Origin: an uncultured Jannaschia sp.
Lineage (GTDB): Bacteria; Pseudomonadota; Alphaproteobacteria; Rhodobacterales; Rhodobacteraceae
Reading direction: 5' to 3'
DNA: 8,034 bases
Assembly: GCA_937916365.1 (NCBI GenBank)
Contig: CALFSY010000243.1
Coordinates: 1 to 8,034, forward strand
Below are positions 5,714 through 8,034 of this stretch, one piece after another. Positions within the stretch are counted from its first letter, which is position 1; each line of letters begins with the position of its first letter. A model generated the notes under the pieces. That model was not told the DNA's origin. It did no database searches and saw only the letters and a program-made list of their open reading frames with translations. A program made the position numbers and the translations under genes.

Positions 5714-6529
5714 ATGACCCACGGCATATTTCTGTGGGCGGATCTGTCGACCTATCGGCCCGACATGACACGCGCGTTTTACACGGGCCTTTTCGGGTGG
5801 TCGTGCGGCGATTATGTCTGCTCCACGCGGGGGCAACCGGTTGCTGGTATTTTCGAGATGCCGCAAACATTTCAACGCATCGGGATGCCGTCGTTTTGGA
5901 TGAGCTATATCGGCGTTGACGACATTGCCCGCACTGTCGCCGATGCCACCGCCCAGGGGGGCAAGGTGGAATTGGGGCCAGAACCCTTTGCAGGGGGCGG
6001 GCAGATTGCATTGATCCGCGATCCCTTGGGGGCCGGTTTCACGGTTTACCAAGGCCCCGCGTTATCCGGCGCAGCACAGGGGGAGATCGGCACCCGCATC
6101 GGTCATGGGTTGTTTGTATCCGACATGCGTGCAGTGATCCCTTTTTATCAATCCCTTTTTGGGTGGGATTTTGACACACTAGGCCCCGGCTTTTACGCCG
6201 TGCGCGCGGCGGGGAAAACGATCTTTCACGCGCACGAAATCCCCGATCCGGCGGTGCGCGGCAAGGAACAATACTGGGCTGTGTTGTTCGCTGTGGCAGA
6301 TATAAACGCCGCCCGTGCGCAAGTGATGGCAACAGGTGGGGCGGAAATCGCGGCGGTGGATTTGCCCGAAGGCCCCGCCGCGTTGATGCAAGATCCCGAT
6401 GGGGCGGCGTTTTTTATTTTAGACAAAAAACACGCGGTTACCCCACGCCGCGTGATCTGGAAAATAGGGGGCATTGTGGCCGTTGTCGCCATACTGGTCA
6501 TCTTGGCACTGGCGGGTGCATTGCCATGA
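5714..6529 (+). CDS. Two-domain VOC (glyoxalase/bleomycin-resistance fold) protein with C-terminal membrane anchor
   Basis: This 271-residue protein holds two tandem vicinal-oxygen-chelate modules. The first spans about residues 3-114 (FLWADLSTYRPDMTRAFYTG, ending in IRDPLGAGFTVYQ). The second spans about 129-237 (HGLFVSDMRAVIPFYQSLFG, ending in MQDPDGAAFFILD). The repeated FY..LFGW and DP.GA.F elements show the internal duplication. After a basic patch, RRVIWK (245-250), residues 251-269 are an uninterrupted hydrophobic helix reaching the C-terminus, so the protein looks tail-anchored with its catalytic part in the cytoplasm. That is unusual for the fold, which is normally soluble. Its role is open: isomerase, lyase, metal-dependent dioxygenase or substrate-binding protein. 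His3 and His131 sit at strand starts where metal ligands often lie. AGGAA (5702-5706) precedes the start, one base after the previous stop. It overlaps the next gene by ATGA. Confidence 0.85.
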   Translation: MTHGIFLWADLSTYRPDMTRAFYTGLFGWSCGDYVCSTRGQPVAGIFEMPQTFQRIGMPSFWMSYIGVDDIARTVADATAQGGKVELGPEPFAGGGQIALIRDPLGAGFTVYQGPALSGAAQGEIGTRIGHGLFVSDMRAVIPFYQSLFGWDFDTLGPGFYAVRAAGKTIFHAHEIPDPAVRGKEQYWAVLFAVADINAARAQVMATGGAEIAAVDLPEGPAALMQDPDGAAFFILDKKHAVTPRRVIWKIGGIVAVVAILVILALAGALP

Positions 6530-7857
6530 AGGTTACGCATTTGCCCCGTGATCCCGGCCCGGCGGGGTGGAACCGCCTGTTGCCCGCGCCGGATCTGCCC
6601 ACCCCGCTAGATGGCCCTATCACCGCTGATTGGGTGGTGATCGGCGCCGGATTTGCCGGCCTTGCCGCCGCATACCACCTATCAAAACAGGCCGCGGGGG
6701 ACCAGATTGTGGTGCTGGACGCAGTGCGCGTGGGGGACGGGCCGGCGGGGCGAAACTCTGGCTTTATGATTGATCTGCCCCATGATTTGACATCGGGCGA
6801 TTATGGCGGCGCACTGGACACCGATTTGGCGCAAATCCAAGATAACCGCCGTGGTATCGCCCAGGCCAAAACCATGGCCCAGGATTATGGCCTGCCCGCC
6901 GAAGCCTTTGCAATAACGGGCAAAATCAACGGCGCGGCAACGGCCCGCGGCACCGCCCACAACCGCACCTTTGCCCGCCATCTGACCGCGATGGGCGAAC
7001 CCCACGAACATTTAGACGCAGCACACATGCGCGACATTACCGGCACGCCGTATTATCAGGGCGGCCTTTTCACCCCCGGCACCGCGATGATCCAGCCTGC
7101 GATGTTTGTGCGAGGTGTGGCAAAGGGCCTGCGATCAAACAGGGTTTTGATCCATGACAATAGCCCCGTAGTTGGGCTAAATCGGCGGGGCGATTGGGTG
7201 GTTACCACCCCCGGTGGGCAGGTCACCGCGCCGAACGTTATTCTTGCGGTCAATGGGCATTTGAACAGTTTTGGATATATGCCCAGGCGTTTGATGCACG
7301 TGTTTACCTATGCCTCGATGACCCGTGCATTGACGACCGATGAAACCGTGCGATTGGGCGGGGATAGGGTTTGGGGGGTAACCCCTTCTGACCCGATGGG
7401 CACGACTGTGCGGCGGATTTCGGGTATAGGGGGGGATCGGATCGTTATCCGCAACCGCTTCACCTATGACCCCCAAATGGCGGTAAGTGACACCCGTATT
7501 GCCCGCGTCGCGCGCGACCATGACCGCGCCTTTGCCGCACGCTTTCCAACATTGGCGGGCGTTACGATGGACTATCGCTGGGGCGGGCGGCTATGCCTAA
7601 GCCGCAATGGGGTGCAGGTTATCGGCCAGCTTGAGGAGGGATTATTTGCCGCCTGTTGCCAAAATGGGTTGGGCACCGCCAAGGGCACCTTGGCCGGCAC
7701 CTTGGCCGCTGAATTGGCCATGGGCCTATCGTCGCCTGCGTTACAGCGCGCGCTGGCCGCCGATGGGCCAACACGCCTTCCGCCCATACCGATCGCATGG
7801 GCTGGGGCGAATGCGCACCTTCGGTGGGCGGAACATCGCGCGGGGGCGGAACTGTAA
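6526..7857 (+). CDS. NAD(P)/FAD-dependent amine oxidoreductase (DAO family, PuuB/DadA-like)
   Basis: This 443-residue flavoprotein of the D-amino acid oxidase superfamily is at the usual length. The Rossmann strand and GAGFAG motif (VVIGAGFAG, 37-45) bind the ADP part of FAD, and VVLDAVRVGDG (62-72) ends in the acidic residue that contacts ribose. GRNSGF (75-80) is a block seen in many PuuB-like and sarcosine-oxidase-like members. The C-terminal block FAACCQNGLGTAKGTLAGTLAAELAMG (373-399) closes the FAD site. It likely oxidises a C-N bond of a secondary or primary amine to an imine, releasing aldehyde or keto acid after hydrolysis, and so would feed the aldehyde dehydrogenase encoded earlier in the operon. 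No good ribosome site precedes it, but ATGA overlap with the VOC gene suggests coupled translation. It ends the operon with TAA. The substrate cannot be assigned. Confidence 0.9.
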   Translation: MKVTHLPRDPGPAGWNRLLPAPDLPTPLDGPITADWVVIGAGFAGLAAAYHLSKQAAGDQIVVLDAVRVGDGPAGRNSGFMIDLPHDLTSGDYGGALDTDLAQIQDNRRGIAQAKTMAQDYGLPAEAFAITGKINGAATARGTAHNRTFARHLTAMGEPHEHLDAAHMRDITGTPYYQGGLFTPGTAMIQPAMFVRGVAKGLRSNRVLIHDNSPVVGLNRRGDWVVTTPGGQVTAPNVILAVNGHLNSFGYMPRRLMHVFTYASMTRALTTDETVRLGGDRVWGVTPSDPMGTTVRRISGIGGDRIVIRNRFTYDPQMAVSDTRIARVARDHDRAFAARFPTLAGVTMDYRWGGRLCLSRNGVQVIGQLEEGLFAACCQNGLGTAKGTLAGTLAAELAMGLSSPALQRALAADGPTRLPPIPIAWAGANAHLRWAEHRAGAEL

Positions 7858-7943
7858 GGGCCTTGGTGTTGGGGCGCCGAGGGGGACAAAATTATCCTTA
7901 ACGGCGATAAAGCAAATTTTATGACGTTTTTACGACACCCCCC
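7858..7943. other. Intergenic region after the operon, no clear terminator
   Basis: No gene is visible. CCTTGG (7860-7865) can pair with CCGAGG (7876-7881) with one wobble pair around a ten-base loop, but a G-run follows it, not a T-run. AAAATT and AATTTT further on form only a weak A-T stem, followed by short T-runs near 7927-7931. Either might contribute to ending the operon transcript; neither is a convincing intrinsic terminator. Confidence 0.35.
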
Positions 7944-7970
7944 TTGCAGCCCCCCACATGTATGTATACC
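7944..7970 (+). promoter_or_regulatory. Probable promoter of the initiator tRNA gene
   Basis: TTGCAG (7944-7949) serves as a -35 box, and TATACC (7965-7970), preceded by TG, as a -10 box with a short 15-base spacing. Transcription would then start near 7977, just before the tRNA at 7984. The CTTGC-C-rich-CCAC start of this element matches the sequence in front of the tRNA-Val gene, which supports a shared stable-RNA promoter style. Confidence 0.5.
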
Positions 7971-7983
7971 AACACGATGTTGA

Positions 7984-8034
<51 letters not shown>

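Noticed and set aside
5561..6052. Reverse-strand open frame (163 residues) spanning the mttB/VOC junction
   Set aside because: It is a shadow of the two forward genes, without recognisable motif or ribosome site.
7860..7881. Stem CCTTGG/CCGAGG as an intrinsic terminator of the operon
   Set aside because: It is short, contains a wobble pair and is followed by a G-run in place of a T-run.
7963..7970. Second GTATAC core as another GntR operator
   Set aside because: It coincides with the likely -10 box of the initiator tRNA and lacks the extended dyad seen at 1052-1076.

Overview
The window looks like a stretch of alphaproteobacterial chromosome. Rhodobacterales (a marine roseobacter-like organism) is my best guess. 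The basis is moderately high GC with frequent TTG leucine codons, an initiator tRNA of a form I associate with that order, and a gene set (pyrrolysine-free MttB-family methyltransferase, DAO-type flavoprotein, GntR/FCD regulator, DapA-like lyase) common in roseobacters. This placement is inference, not a database match.

Layout, left to right, all on the + strand. (1) An AT-rich leader (1-143) precedes a histidine-phosphatase-superfamily gene (144-734). (2) A complete tRNA-Val(UAC) gene lies at 774-849, with a likely promoter just after the phosphatase stop codon. (3) A 238-base intergenic stretch ends in a promoter whose -10 box lies inside a near-perfect dyad containing the GntR-type core GTATAC. 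(4) Six tightly packed genes occupy 1088-7857: a GntR/FCD regulator, a DapA/NAL-family lyase, a PuuC-like aldehyde dehydrogenase, a non-pyrrolysine MttB-superfamily methyltransferase, a two-domain VOC protein with a C-terminal membrane helix, and a DAO-type FAD amine oxidoreductase. Adjacent genes overlap by 4 or 11 bases or are 1 base apart, so this is almost certainly one translationally coupled operon. (5) A short intergenic region carries a tRNA-type promoter. (6) The initiator tRNA-Met gene starts at 7984 and is cut by the window end.

The operon reads as a catabolic unit for an N-methylated or quaternary amine. The MttB-like protein would remove a methyl group. The flavoprotein would oxidise the resulting secondary or primary amine to an imine or aldehyde. 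The dehydrogenase would oxidise the aldehyde to an acid, and the DapA-like enzyme would perform a retro-aldol, dehydratase or deaminase step on a 2-oxo or imino acid. The GntR protein would sense substrate and repress its own operon through the dyad at 1052-1076. The substrate cannot be read from the sequence. No corrinoid protein, corrinoid:folate methyltransferase or transporter lies in the window, so the methyl acceptor and the uptake system must be elsewhere or be of another kind. This incomplete but tightly coupled set is the most interesting content of the window.
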